This document shows, one piece after another, positions 7,148 through 13,359 of a DNA stretch of 14,515 bases. The notes beneath the pieces are model-generated. The model worked only from the letters and a program-made list of their open reading frames with translations. It was not told where the DNA came from and ran no database searches. The position numbers and the translations under genes were made by a program. Origin of the DNA: Pseudomonadota bacterium (GTDB taxonomy: Bacteria; Pseudomonadota; Gammaproteobacteria; Burkholderiales; Burkholderiaceae_C); assembly GCA_023396625.1 (NCBI GenBank), contig JAEWVY010000280.1, forward strand, positions 1 to 14,515. Direction: 5' to 3'. Position 1 is the first letter of the stretch. Each line of letters starts with the position of its first letter.

Positions 7148-7165
7148 GCGCGGTCATGACCGCGC
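7148..7165. promoter_or_regulatory. Perfect 18-bp palindrome upstream of the TrpB-like gene
   Basis: GCGCGGTCA joined directly to TGACCGCGC gives a perfect 18-bp dyad with no spacer. It starts 127 bp upstream of the TrpB-like start and sits 5 bp from the terminator A-tract of the flavoprotein gene. The absence of a loop suits a protein-binding site better than an RNA hairpin. No known regulator can be named from the sequence. Confidence 0.5.
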
Positions 7166-7169
7166 CCAC

Positions 7170-7197
7170 AAAAAAACCGCCGGGAGTGCGGCGGTTT
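7170..7197 (-). terminator. Rho-independent terminator of the flavoprotein gene
   Basis: Read on the minus strand, AAACCGCC (7197-7190), an 8-nt loop, and GGCGGTTT (7181-7174) form a perfect 8-bp stem running into seven consecutive T (7176-7170). It starts 24 bp after the stop of the nitronate-monooxygenase-family gene and separates it from the TrpB-like gene. Confidence 0.9.
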
Positions 7198-7220
7198 CCC
7201 CAATCTGCCCTTTGACGAGT

Positions 7221-8186
7221 TCAGGCGGAGGACCGGCACAGGCTTTCACGCGCCTGCGCGTATTCACGCCTGAAGCGCGCCACCAACTCCCCGGCGCCAA
7301 CCACTTCGGTGATCGCACCGATGCCCTGGCCGCACCCCCAGATGTCCTTCCAGGCCTTGGCTTCGCCGCCCCCACCAAAGTTCATCTTGCTCGGATCACT
7401 CTCCGGCAGGTGGTCCGGATCCATGCCGGCGTTGCGAATGCTGCCCTTGAGGTAATTGCCGTGCACACCCGTGTAGAAGTTCGAGTACACGATGTCGTCG
7501 GAATTGGACTCGCAGATCATCTGCTTGTAGGCCTCCACCGCGCGGGCCTCATGGGTCGCGATGAAGGCCGAGCCGATATACGCGAAATCCGCCCCCATGG
7601 CCTGCGCCGCGAGTACGGCGCCACCGCTGGCGATCGATCCGGACAGCGCCAGCGGCCCATCGAACCACTGGCGGATCTCCTGAATCATCGCAAAAGGGCT
7701 CTTCACGCTCGCATGCCCGCCGGCGCCGGCCGCCACGGCAATCAGGCCGTCGGCCCCCTTTTCGATGGCTTTGTGCGCGAACACATTGCTGATGACGTCG
7801 TGCAGAACCACGCCCCCCCAGCTGTGCACGGCCTGGTTCACGTCTTCACGCGCGCCGAGGCTGGTGATGACGATCGGTACCTTGTACTTGGCGCACAGCG
7901 CCATGTCGTGCTCGAGCCGGTCATTGCTCCGGTGCACGATCTGGTTGATCGCAAAGGGCGCGGCCGGCCTGTCGGGATTCGCCTTGTCATGCGCCGCCAG
8001 CGCCTCGGTGATCTCGGCCAGCCACTCATCAAGCTGAGAAGCCGGACGGGCGTTGAGCGCCGGCATCGAGCCGACCACCCCCGCCGTGCACTGCGCGATC
8101 ACGAGCTTGGGGTTGCTGATGATGAACAGCGGCGAGCCGATCACGGGAAACGGCAGGCGGTCGAGTGGCGAGGGAAGCTTGGACAT
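7221..8186 (-). CDS. Nitronate monooxygenase-family FMN protein (2-nitropropane dioxygenase fold)
   Basis: 321-residue TIM-barrel flavoprotein. Family marks include the start PVIGSPLFIISNP, the glycine-histidine motif AAGAGGHAS (H158, where the family's catalytic His lies), the phosphate-binding stretch SGSIASGG (182-189), and MGADFAYIGSAF (198-208). A glycine-rich C-terminal stretch (FGGGGEAK) precedes WGCGQGIGAI. The start at 8186 is set by GGAG 5 nt upstream. Characterised members oxidise alkyl nitronates with O2, but the N-terminus here departs from the canonical class I pattern, and the gene lies next to acyl-CoA dehydrogenase and ETF genes. A role as a flavin reductase or oxidase on acyl-CoA-type substrates is therefore possible (inference). 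It has its own strong terminator; an exact TTGACA (minus strand, 8247-8242) upstream lacks a good -10, so the promoter is uncertain. Confidence 0.85.
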   Translation of the reverse strand: MSKLPSPLDRLPFPVIGSPLFIISNPKLVIAQCTAGVVGSMPALNARPASQLDEWLAEITEALAAHDKANPDRPAAPFAINQIVHRSNDRLEHDMALCAKYKVPIVITSLGAREDVNQAVHSWGGVVLHDVISNVFAHKAIEKGADGLIAVAAGAGGHASVKSPFAMIQEIRQWFDGPLALSGSIASGGAVLAAQAMGADFAYIGSAFIATHEARAVEAYKQMICESNSDDIVYSNFYTGVHGNYLKGSIRNAGMDPDHLPESDPSKMNFGGGGEAKAWKDIWGCGQGIGAITEVVGAGELVARFRREYAQARESLCRSSA

Positions 8187-8236
8187 GGCGTCTCCAGGAC
8201 TGCGGGCGAGATAATTCTTGAACAAATTGCCTGTTT

Positions 8237-8252
8237 CCCATTGTCAAATGGG
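8237..8252. promoter_or_regulatory. Inverted repeat over a TTGACA box upstream of the flavoprotein gene
   Basis: CCCATT, GTCA, AATGGG form a perfect 6-bp-arm dyad in the 103-bp gap between the acyl-CoA dehydrogenase and flavoprotein genes. On the minus strand the centre contains an exact TTGACA (8247-8242). It may be an operator on the flavoprotein promoter. No T-tract follows, so it is a poor terminator for the upstream gene. Confidence 0.4.
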
Positions 8253-8289
8253 CGACATGCGCTACATTTTCAATAGTATTCAAGCCCAA

Positions 8290-10080
8290 TCAAAAGGCTT
8301 CCAGGGACAGCGCCATGACGGCATCCGCTCCCCCCACGATGCTGTCGCGCAGTCCGGGCACGCGGGCAAGCAGGTGGTCCGCGTAGAAACGGGCCGTGGT
8401 GATCTTGGCCTGCATGAAGGCCACGTCGACGCCTTCGGCAATCTGCTCCTGCGCCACCAGCAGCGCACGCGCGAGCTGCCAACCCGCCACCAGATTGCCC
8501 GCCAGCATCAGGTAGGGCACGCTGCCCGCGTAGGCGGCATTCGGCTCGGATTTGGCCCGGTTCACCATGAAGTCGACCACCTCCAGGAAGGCCTGACGCG
8601 CCGCCTTCAGATGCCGTGCGACCGCCAGTGCCTCGGCGCTGCCGTTGTCGACCAGCTGCGCCTCGGTGCCCGCGATCCGCTCCGCGATGGCCCGCGCCGT
8701 CTGCCCGCCGTCCCGCGCCGTCTTGCGTCCCACCAGATCGTTGGCCTGGATGGCCGTCGTGCCTTCGTAAATGGTCAGGATCTTCGCGTCGCGGTAGTAC
8801 TGCGCGGCGCCGGTCTCCTCGATGAAACCCATGCCGCCATGCACCTGCACACCCAGCGACGTGACTTCGAGGCTCATTTCGGTGCTGTAGCCCTTGACCA
8901 GCGGCACCAGGAACTCATAGAAGGCCTGGTTCTGCCTGCGCGCGTCGGCGTCCGGGTGGTGGTGCGCCGCGTCGTACGCGGCAGCCGCCACGCTGGCCAT
9001 CGCCCGGCATCCCTCGGTGGCGGCGCGCATGGTCATCAGCATACGCCGGACGTCCGGGTGGTGGATGATGGCCGCGCTGGCGCCCATGCTGCCGTCCACG
9101 GGCCGGCTCTGCACGCGGTCCTTCGCGTACTGCACCGCCTTCTGATAGGCGCGCTCCGAGATCGCGATGCCTTGCACGCCCACGGCGTACCGGGCCGCGT
9201 TCATCATGATGAACATGTACTCGAGGCCGCGGTTTTCCTGGCCGACGAGATACCCGATGGCTCCGCCATGGTCGCCGTACTGCAACACGGCCGTCGGCGA
9301 CGCCTTGATGCCCATTTTGTGCTCGATGCTGACACAGTGCACATCGTTGCGTTCGCCCAGCGAACCGTCAGCGTCGACCATGAACTTCGGCACAACGAAC
9401 AGGCTGATGCCCTTGACACCTTCGGGTGCTCCCTGCACGCGGGCCAACACCAGATGGACGATGTTCTCGGCCATGTCGTGCTCGCCATAGGTGATGAATA
9501 TCTTGGTGCCGAAGATCCTGTAGGTTCCGTCGGGCTGGGGCTCGGCGCGGGTGCGCACAAGGGCCAGGTCCGAGCCCGCCTGCGGCTCGGTCAGGTTCAT
9601 GGTTCCGGTCCATTCGCCTGAAATCAGCTTCTCCAGATAGGTGGCTTTGAGCCCATCGCTGCCCGCCGTCAGCAGCGCCTCGATGGCGCCATCGGTCAGC
9701 AGCGGGCACAAGGCAAAGCTCATGTTCGCCGAATTCAGGATCTCCCCGCAAGCCGCGCCGATGGTCTTGGGCAGGCCCTGGCCGCCGAAGTCCACGGGGT
9801 GCTGCAAGCCCTGCCATCCCCCCTCGGCATACTGGCGAAAGGCCTCCCTGAAGCCCGGGGTGGTCGTGACCTTGCCGTCATGGAAGGACGAGGGGTACTT
9901 GTCGCCCTCCCAGTTCAGCGGTGAGATCACCCCTTCATTCAACTTCGCGCACTCCTCCAGCACCGCCTGCGCGGTGTCGAACCCCGCCTCCTCGAAACCG
10001 GGAATCTGCGCAATCTGATCGATGCGCGCCAGATGTTTGATGTTGAACAGCATGTCCTTCAGCGGCGCGGTATAGCTCAT
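8290..10080 (-). CDS. Acyl-CoA dehydrogenase, DmdC-type (long form with C-terminal domain)
   Basis: 596-residue FAD enzyme that introduces a 2,3 double bond into acyl-CoA and passes electrons to ETF. The N-terminus (SYTAPLKDMLFNIKHLA) is the helical segment typical of the roughly 600-residue subfamily that includes 3-methylmercaptopropionyl-CoA dehydrogenase DmdC and related fatty-acyl enzymes. The FAD/substrate motif MNLTEPQAGSDLAL lies at about 161-174. The catalytic base is E439 in IYEGTTAIQANDL, close to Glu435 of DmdC (from memory). The last 120 or so residues are the extra C-terminal domain. The start at 10080 follows GGAG by 7 nt. The acyl chain cannot be inferred. It lies downstream of etfBA on the same strand but behind a strong hairpin terminator, so it needs its own promoter or read-through. 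The nitronate-monooxygenase-like gene follows 103 bp on. Confidence 0.92.
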   Translation of the reverse strand: MSYTAPLKDMLFNIKHLARIDQIAQIPGFEEAGFDTAQAVLEECAKLNEGVISPLNWEGDKYPSSFHDGKVTTTPGFREAFRQYAEGGWQGLQHPVDFGGQGLPKTIGAACGEILNSANMSFALCPLLTDGAIEALLTAGSDGLKATYLEKLISGEWTGTMNLTEPQAGSDLALVRTRAEPQPDGTYRIFGTKIFITYGEHDMAENIVHLVLARVQGAPEGVKGISLFVVPKFMVDADGSLGERNDVHCVSIEHKMGIKASPTAVLQYGDHGGAIGYLVGQENRGLEYMFIMMNAARYAVGVQGIAISERAYQKAVQYAKDRVQSRPVDGSMGASAAIIHHPDVRRMLMTMRAATEGCRAMASVAAAAYDAAHHHPDADARRQNQAFYEFLVPLVKGYSTEMSLEVTSLGVQVHGGMGFIEETGAAQYYRDAKILTIYEGTTAIQANDLVGRKTARDGGQTARAIAERIAGTEAQLVDNGSAEALAVARHLKAARQAFLEVVDFMVNRAKSEPNAAYAGSVPYLMLAGNLVAGWQLARALLVAQEQIAEGVDVAFMQAKITTARFYADHLLARVPGLRDSIVGGADAVMALSLEAF

Positions 10081-10113
10081 GGAATGTCTCCAGGAAAATT
10101 GAGTTCGTATGTG

Positions 10114-10141
10114 AAAAGGGCATCGCAAGCGATGCCCTTTT
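10114..10141. terminator. Strong symmetric terminator after etfA
   Basis: AAAAGGGCATCGC (10114-10126), AA, GCGATGCCCTTTT (10129-10141) is a perfect 13-bp dyad with A- and T-tracts on both sides, so it can act in either direction. In practice the innermost pair opens to give a CAAG-type loop. It starts 11 bp after the etfA stop on the minus strand and ends only 33 bp before the acyl-CoA dehydrogenase start. Confidence 0.9.
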
Positions 10142-10152
10142 TCGATGTCGGC

Positions 10153-11082
10153 TCAGAGCGCCTTGACGAGTTCCGGCACCGCCGAGAACAGGTCGGCCTC
10201 CAGGCCGTAGTCAGCCACCGAGAAAATGGGGGCCTCGGGGTCCTTGTTGATCGCCACGATCACCTTCGAGTCCTTCATGCCCGCCAGATGCTGAATCGCC
10301 CCCGAGATGCCGCAGGCCACGTACAACTGCGGCGCCACGATCTTGCCCGTCTGGCCGACCTGCAAATCGTTGGGCGCGTAGCCCGCATCGACGGCTGCGC
10401 GCGATGCGCCGATGGCCGCGCCAAGCTTGTCGGCCAGCGGGGTCATCACCTCCTGGAATTTCTCCGCACTGCCCAGCGCGCGTCCACCGGAGACGATGAT
10501 CTTGGCCGCCGTCAACTCCGGGCGGTCGCTCTTGGCCAGTTCGGCACCGACAAAGCGGCTCTGGCCCCCGTCGGCAACGGCGGCCATCGCCTCGACCGCC
10601 GCGCTGCCGCCGGTGGCTGCCGCGGCGTCGAAGCCCGTGGTCCGAACCGTGATGACCTTGGTGGCGTCCTGGCTCTGCACGGTGGCGATGGCGTTGCCGG
10701 CATAAATGGGGCGCTCGAAGGTGTCGGGGCTGTCGATCTTGGTGATGTCGCTGATCTGGGCAACATCGAGCGTGGCGGCCACGCGCGGGGCCACGTTCTT
10801 GCCGCCGGCAGTTGCCGGGAACAGGATGTGACTGTAGTTGGCGGCGATCGCCAGCACCTGCGCCGCCACGTTCTCGGCCAGTCCGTGGGCCAGGGCGTCG
10901 CCGTCGGCGTGAATGACCTTGGCCACACCCGCTATCTGCGCGGCGGCGGCGGCGGCGGCGGCGTTGTGCCCGGCCACCAGCACGTGCACGTCACCGCCGC
11001 AGGCCCGCGCGGCGGTGACGGTGTTCAGGGTGGCGCCCTTGATGGAGGCGTTGTCGTGTTCTGCGATGACGAGAGCTGTCAT
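10153..11082 (-). CDS. etfA: Electron transfer flavoprotein subunit alpha
   Basis: 309-residue alpha subunit of ETF, the soluble FAD heterodimer that takes electrons from acyl-CoA dehydrogenases and delivers them to ETF:ubiquinone oxidoreductase. The length is standard. The FAD domain is complete: SGGRALGS (about 197-204), DAGYAPNDLQVGQTGK (about 228-243), ACGISGAIQHLAGMKDS (about 254-270) and INKDPEAPIF. The N-terminal half carries a run of eight alanines (residues about 41-48) encoded by a CGG-type microsatellite. AGAGGA lies about 9 nt before the ATG at 11082. It follows etfB in the same direction after a 111-bp gap that holds a structured repeat, and it ends at the strong terminator. ETF alpha and beta are expected to be made together. 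Confidence 0.96.
   Translation of the reverse strand: MTALVIAEHDNASIKGATLNTVTAARACGGDVHVLVAGHNAAAAAAAAQIAGVAKVIHADGDALAHGLAENVAAQVLAIAANYSHILFPATAGGKNVAPRVAATLDVAQISDITKIDSPDTFERPIYAGNAIATVQSQDATKVITVRTTGFDAAAATGGSAAVEAMAAVADGGQSRFVGAELAKSDRPELTAAKIIVSGGRALGSAEKFQEVMTPLADKLGAAIGASRAAVDAGYAPNDLQVGQTGKIVAPQLYVACGISGAIQHLAGMKDSKVIVAINKDPEAPIFSVADYGLEADLFSAVPELVKAL
10941..10963. repeat. CGG trinucleotide run inside etfA
   Basis: About 7.7 uninterrupted CGG units encode, on the minus strand, most of the eight-alanine run of EtfA. Length changes would stay in frame in steps of one alanine. Comparable Ala-rich linkers with interruptions occur in related EtfA proteins. Confidence 0.8.
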
Positions 11083-11110
11083 GATCTGTGTCCTCTTCGT
11101 GTCTGTTCCA

Positions 11111-11193
11111 GGGAGCCCGCGGAACCGGCCTATGGCCGGGCCGACGGGCTCGTCCCCTTGAGGGGAAGGCGGCTGTCGGGCCGACCCAGGGGG
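11111..11193. repeat. Structured intergenic repeat-like element between etfB and etfA
   Basis: This 83-bp GC-rich block holds four nested or consecutive dyads. GAGCCCG / CGGGCTC (11113-11119 / 11145-11151) encloses CCGGCC-TAT-GGCCGG (11125-11139). Then come CCCC-TTGA-GGGG (11154-11165) and GTCGG-G-CCGAC (11175-11185). It abuts the etfB stop codon directly. Its style resembles the dispersed CCCCTTGAGGGG-type intergenic elements I associate with Comamonadaceae chromosomes. That it is a multi-copy family is inference, since only one copy is in this window. Confidence 0.6.
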
Positions 11194-11943
11194 TTAAATT
11201 ACTTTCGCCTCGTTCTTGAGCTTGTCGACCAGCGTGGCCACGTCAGGCACTTTGACGCCAGCGCCTCGCTTGGGCGGCTCGGAGACTTTCAGCGTCTTCA
11301 GGCGGGGCGCGACGTCGACGCCCAAGTCCGCGGGGGTCAGGGTGTCAAGCTGCTTTTTCTTGGCCTTCATGATGTTGGGCAACGTGACGTAGCGCGGCTC
11401 GTTCAAGCGCAGATCGGTGGTGATCACAGCGGGTAAGGTCAGGGCCAGGGTTTCCAGCCCCCCGTCCACCTCACGCGTCACGCTGGCCCTGCCGTCGGCC
11501 ACTTCGACCCCGGAAGCGAAAGTGGCCTGCGGCATGCCGGCCAGCGCCGCCAGCATCTGGCCCGTCTGGTTGCAATCGTCGTCGATGGCTTGCTTGCCCA
11601 GAACCACCAGGCCGGGTTGCTCCTTGTCCACCAGCGCCTTGAGCAACTTGGCCACAGCCAGGGGTTGCAGTTCCACATCCGTCTGCACAAGAATGGCGCG
11701 GTCTGCCCCGATGGCCATGGCCGTGCGCAAGGTCTCCTGGCATTGGGCCACGCCGCAGGACACGGCCACCACTTCCGTCACGACACCTTTTTCCTTGAGC
11801 CGCACCGCTTCCTCGACGGCGATTTCGTCAAACGGATTCATGCTCATCTTCACGTTGGCGACATCAACCCCCGTGCCGTCCGACTTCACACGAACTTTCA
11901 CGTTGTAGTCCACAACGCGTTTAACGGGAACAAGAACTTTCAT
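11194..11943 (-). CDS. etfB: Electron transfer flavoprotein subunit beta
   Basis: 249-residue beta subunit of ETF, the partner of EtfA. It binds AMP structurally and carries the docking loop for acyl-CoA dehydrogenases. Typical sequence throughout: MKVLVPVKRVVDYNVKVRVK start, NPFDEIAVEEAVRLKE, the AMP-site stretch ETLRTAMAIGADRAILV, LGKQAIDDDCNQTGQ, and the family signature with recognition loop RYVTLPNIMKAKKK (about 182-195). GGAG lies 9 nt before the ATG. It is the first gene of the etfBA pair, separated by 138 bp from the mscS-like gene upstream. That gap holds an AT-rich promoter region with two palindromes, so the pair is probably regulated independently of the crotonase and mscS genes. 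Nothing in the protein is unusual. Confidence 0.96.
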   Translation of the reverse strand: MKVLVPVKRVVDYNVKVRVKSDGTGVDVANVKMSMNPFDEIAVEEAVRLKEKGVVTEVVAVSCGVAQCQETLRTAMAIGADRAILVQTDVELQPLAVAKLLKALVDKEQPGLVVLGKQAIDDDCNQTGQMLAALAGMPQATFASGVEVADGRASVTREVDGGLETLALTLPAVITTDLRLNEPRYVTLPNIMKAKKKQLDTLTPADLGVDVAPRLKTLKVSEPPKRGAGVKVPDVATLVDKLKNEAKVI

Positions 11944-11976
11944 GGATGGTCGCTCCGGTAATGCTAAGGTTTGATT

Positions 11977-11994
11977 GACGTTAACGTAAACGTC
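11977..11994. promoter_or_regulatory. Near-perfect ACGT-rich palindrome near the etfB transcription start
   Basis: GACGTTAACGTAAACGTC is an 18-bp palindrome with one mismatched pair. It lies 34-51 bp before the etfB ATG and immediately downstream of a good -10 hexamer (TACAAT, minus strand 12002-11997), so a bound repressor would cover the start of transcription. ACGTnAACGT-type sites are reminiscent of LiuR/FadP-class regulators of acyl-CoA degradation in proteobacteria; that link is from memory and tentative. Confidence 0.6.
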
Positions 11995-12026
11995 GCATTG
12001 TAAGTCGTCAGTCAGAGATCAAATAA

Positions 12027-12048
12027 AAATAGAACGATCGTGCTTTTT
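12027..12048. promoter_or_regulatory. TetR-like palindrome upstream of etfB
   Basis: A 22-bp imperfect dyad centred on ACGATCGT (12034-12041), with flanks AAATAGA and GCTTTT. Nine of eleven base pairs of the half-sites match. It sits just upstream of where the -35 would be for the TACAAT box at 12002-11997. A second exact -10 hexamer, TATAAT (minus strand 12054-12049), lies directly beside it, so the dyad could overlap the start of an alternative transcript. The form suits a TetR-family operator (inference). Confidence 0.5.
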
Positions 12049-12064
12049 ATTATAAGTGCAGGAT

Positions 12065-12076
12065 CGGACAAGTCCG
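12065..12076 (-). terminator. Weak hairpin after the MscS-family gene
   Basis: CGGAC, AA, GTCCG form a short dyad 6 bp past the stop of the MscS-family gene. The loop is too tight as written, so the real stem is about 4 bp, and no T-tract follows at once. Termination here would be weak or rho-dependent. Confidence 0.25.
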
Positions 12077-12081
12077 CAGGT

Positions 12082-13359
12082 TTATTTCGTCACCATGTGG
12101 ACCGTGCGTTGCGGATACGGGATGTCGATGTCGTTCGCGCGCAGCGCCTCAAGGATGGCGATGTTGATCGCCGAGCGTAAATTGAGCTGCCCGTTTTCCG
12201 GGTCGGCGATCCAGTAGCCCAGCGTGAACTCCAGGCCGTCGGCGCCAAAGGCGGACAGCGCGGCGCTGGGCCCAGGGTCCGCCAGCACACGGGGCTGCGA
12301 CCGCGCAGCCTCCAGCAACAGCCGGGTGACCAGGGCCACATCGCTGGCATATCCGACGGAAACGACGGTTGACTGCCATATCCGGGGATCGGCCAGCGAC
12401 AGGTTCTCGACGCGGTTGGAGATCAGCAGTTCGTTGGGCACGATCGATTCACGCCCCGCCAGCGAGCGGATGAGGGTATAGCGGGCCTTGATGTCGGTCA
12501 CCCGCCCCTCGAACCCGTCCACCCGCACGTTGTCGCCGATCCGCAGACTGCGCTCGGCCAGGATCACGAAACCGCTGACGTAATTGGCGGCGAGCTTCTG
12601 CAGGCCAAACCCCACGCCCACGCCAATGGCCCCCCCCAGCACCGACAACGCCGTGAGGTCAATGCCCACGGCCGACAGCGCCAACAGAAGCCCGATGAAC
12701 ATCAGCAGCGCGCGCAGGGCATTGCTCACCACCTTGCGCAGGGACAGATCGCCGCCGCTGACCGAGCGAAGCAGGCGCGCCTCGATCGCCGACGATAGCC
12801 ACAGGGTCAGGATCAGCATGATCCCCGCCGTCAGCGTGCCCTCGATCACGGCGCGCAGCGACAGGGTGCTGGCGCCGACTTTCCATCGGATCTGTCCGAA
12901 CTCCTCGAGGACCACCGACAACAATCCACTGAACCACAACACCATCGCCAGCCAGACAAGCCAGGAAATGGTCCGCTCCAGTGCACGCACCAGGGGCGAC
13001 TCGAGGAACGCCACCTGCAGCACCTTCACGGTGATGCGGATCAGGACGAGCGAGACCAGCACGGGGATCGCCAACCGGAACACCGCCGTGGTCATGCGGG
13101 CCTCCACCATCATCCGGGCGGCGTAGGCGAAACACAGCAGCAGGATCGGGAACAGCGCCCCATCGACAATGCGGCGACCAAAAAGCACCGACGTCTGCGG
13201 GGGCCGCGATGCCCGCGCGAGCAGCCAGGTCAGCCCCCAGGAAAGCACCCCGCAAACGACCAGGACCGCCAGCTCCATCACGGACGCTGGCCGCAGCAAG
13301 GCCGTGACCCAGGCATCGAGATCGTCGAAATGCGCCGGCGAAAGCATCATGCCGGCCAT
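12082..13359 (-). CDS. MscS-family mechanosensitive channel
   Basis: 425-residue inner-membrane protein. Hydrophobic segments lie at about 27-47, 68-86, 93-115, 132-153, 172-195 and 213-236. They lead to the family's pore helix GGAIGVGVGFGLQKLAANYVSGF (about 241-263), rich in Gly/Ala packing as in TM3 of MscS. The beta domain follows (RIGDNVRVDGFEGRVTDI, about 272-289; PNELLISNRVENLS) and then a C-terminal alpha/beta domain. The extra N-terminal helices make it longer than E. coli MscS (286 residues) but in the range of mid-size homologues. It releases solutes on osmotic downshift; specificity is not readable. The start ATG at 13359 follows AAGGA by about 8 nt and lies inside the end of the crotonase gene (13-bp overlap), implying translational coupling. 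Confidence 0.92.
   Translation of the reverse strand: MAGMMLSPAHFDDLDAWVTALLRPASVMELAVLVVCGVLSWGLTWLLARASRPPQTSVLFGRRIVDGALFPILLLCFAYAARMMVEARMTTAVFRLAIPVLVSLVLIRITVKVLQVAFLESPLVRALERTISWLVWLAMVLWFSGLLSVVLEEFGQIRWKVGASTLSLRAVIEGTLTAGIMLILTLWLSSAIEARLLRSVSGGDLSLRKVVSNALRALLMFIGLLLALSAVGIDLTALSVLGGAIGVGVGFGLQKLAANYVSGFVILAERSLRIGDNVRVDGFEGRVTDIKARYTLIRSLAGRESIVPNELLISNRVENLSLADPRIWQSTVVSVGYASDVALVTRLLLEAARSQPRVLADPGPSAALSAFGADGLEFTLGYWIADPENGQLNLRSAINIAILEALRANDIDIPYPQRTVHMVTK

Noticed and set aside
5768..7159. Plus-strand frame of 463 codons opposite the TrpB-like gene
   Set aside because: Antisense shadow; arginine/glycine/histidine-rich composition and no recognisable domain.
7059..8276. 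Plus-strand frame of 405 codons opposite the nitronate-monooxygenase-like gene
   Set aside because: Antisense shadow running through a terminator and across two genes; no ribosome site or domain.
8218..9621. Plus-strand frame of 467 codons opposite the acyl-CoA dehydrogenase gene
   Set aside because: Antisense shadow with His/Arg/Val-rich low-information sequence; the minus-strand gene is certain.
10033..11436. Plus-strand frame of 467 codons spanning parts of the dehydrogenase, etfA and etfB genes
   Set aside because: Crosses three real genes and a terminator hairpin in antisense; contains glycine runs caused by the CGG repeat.
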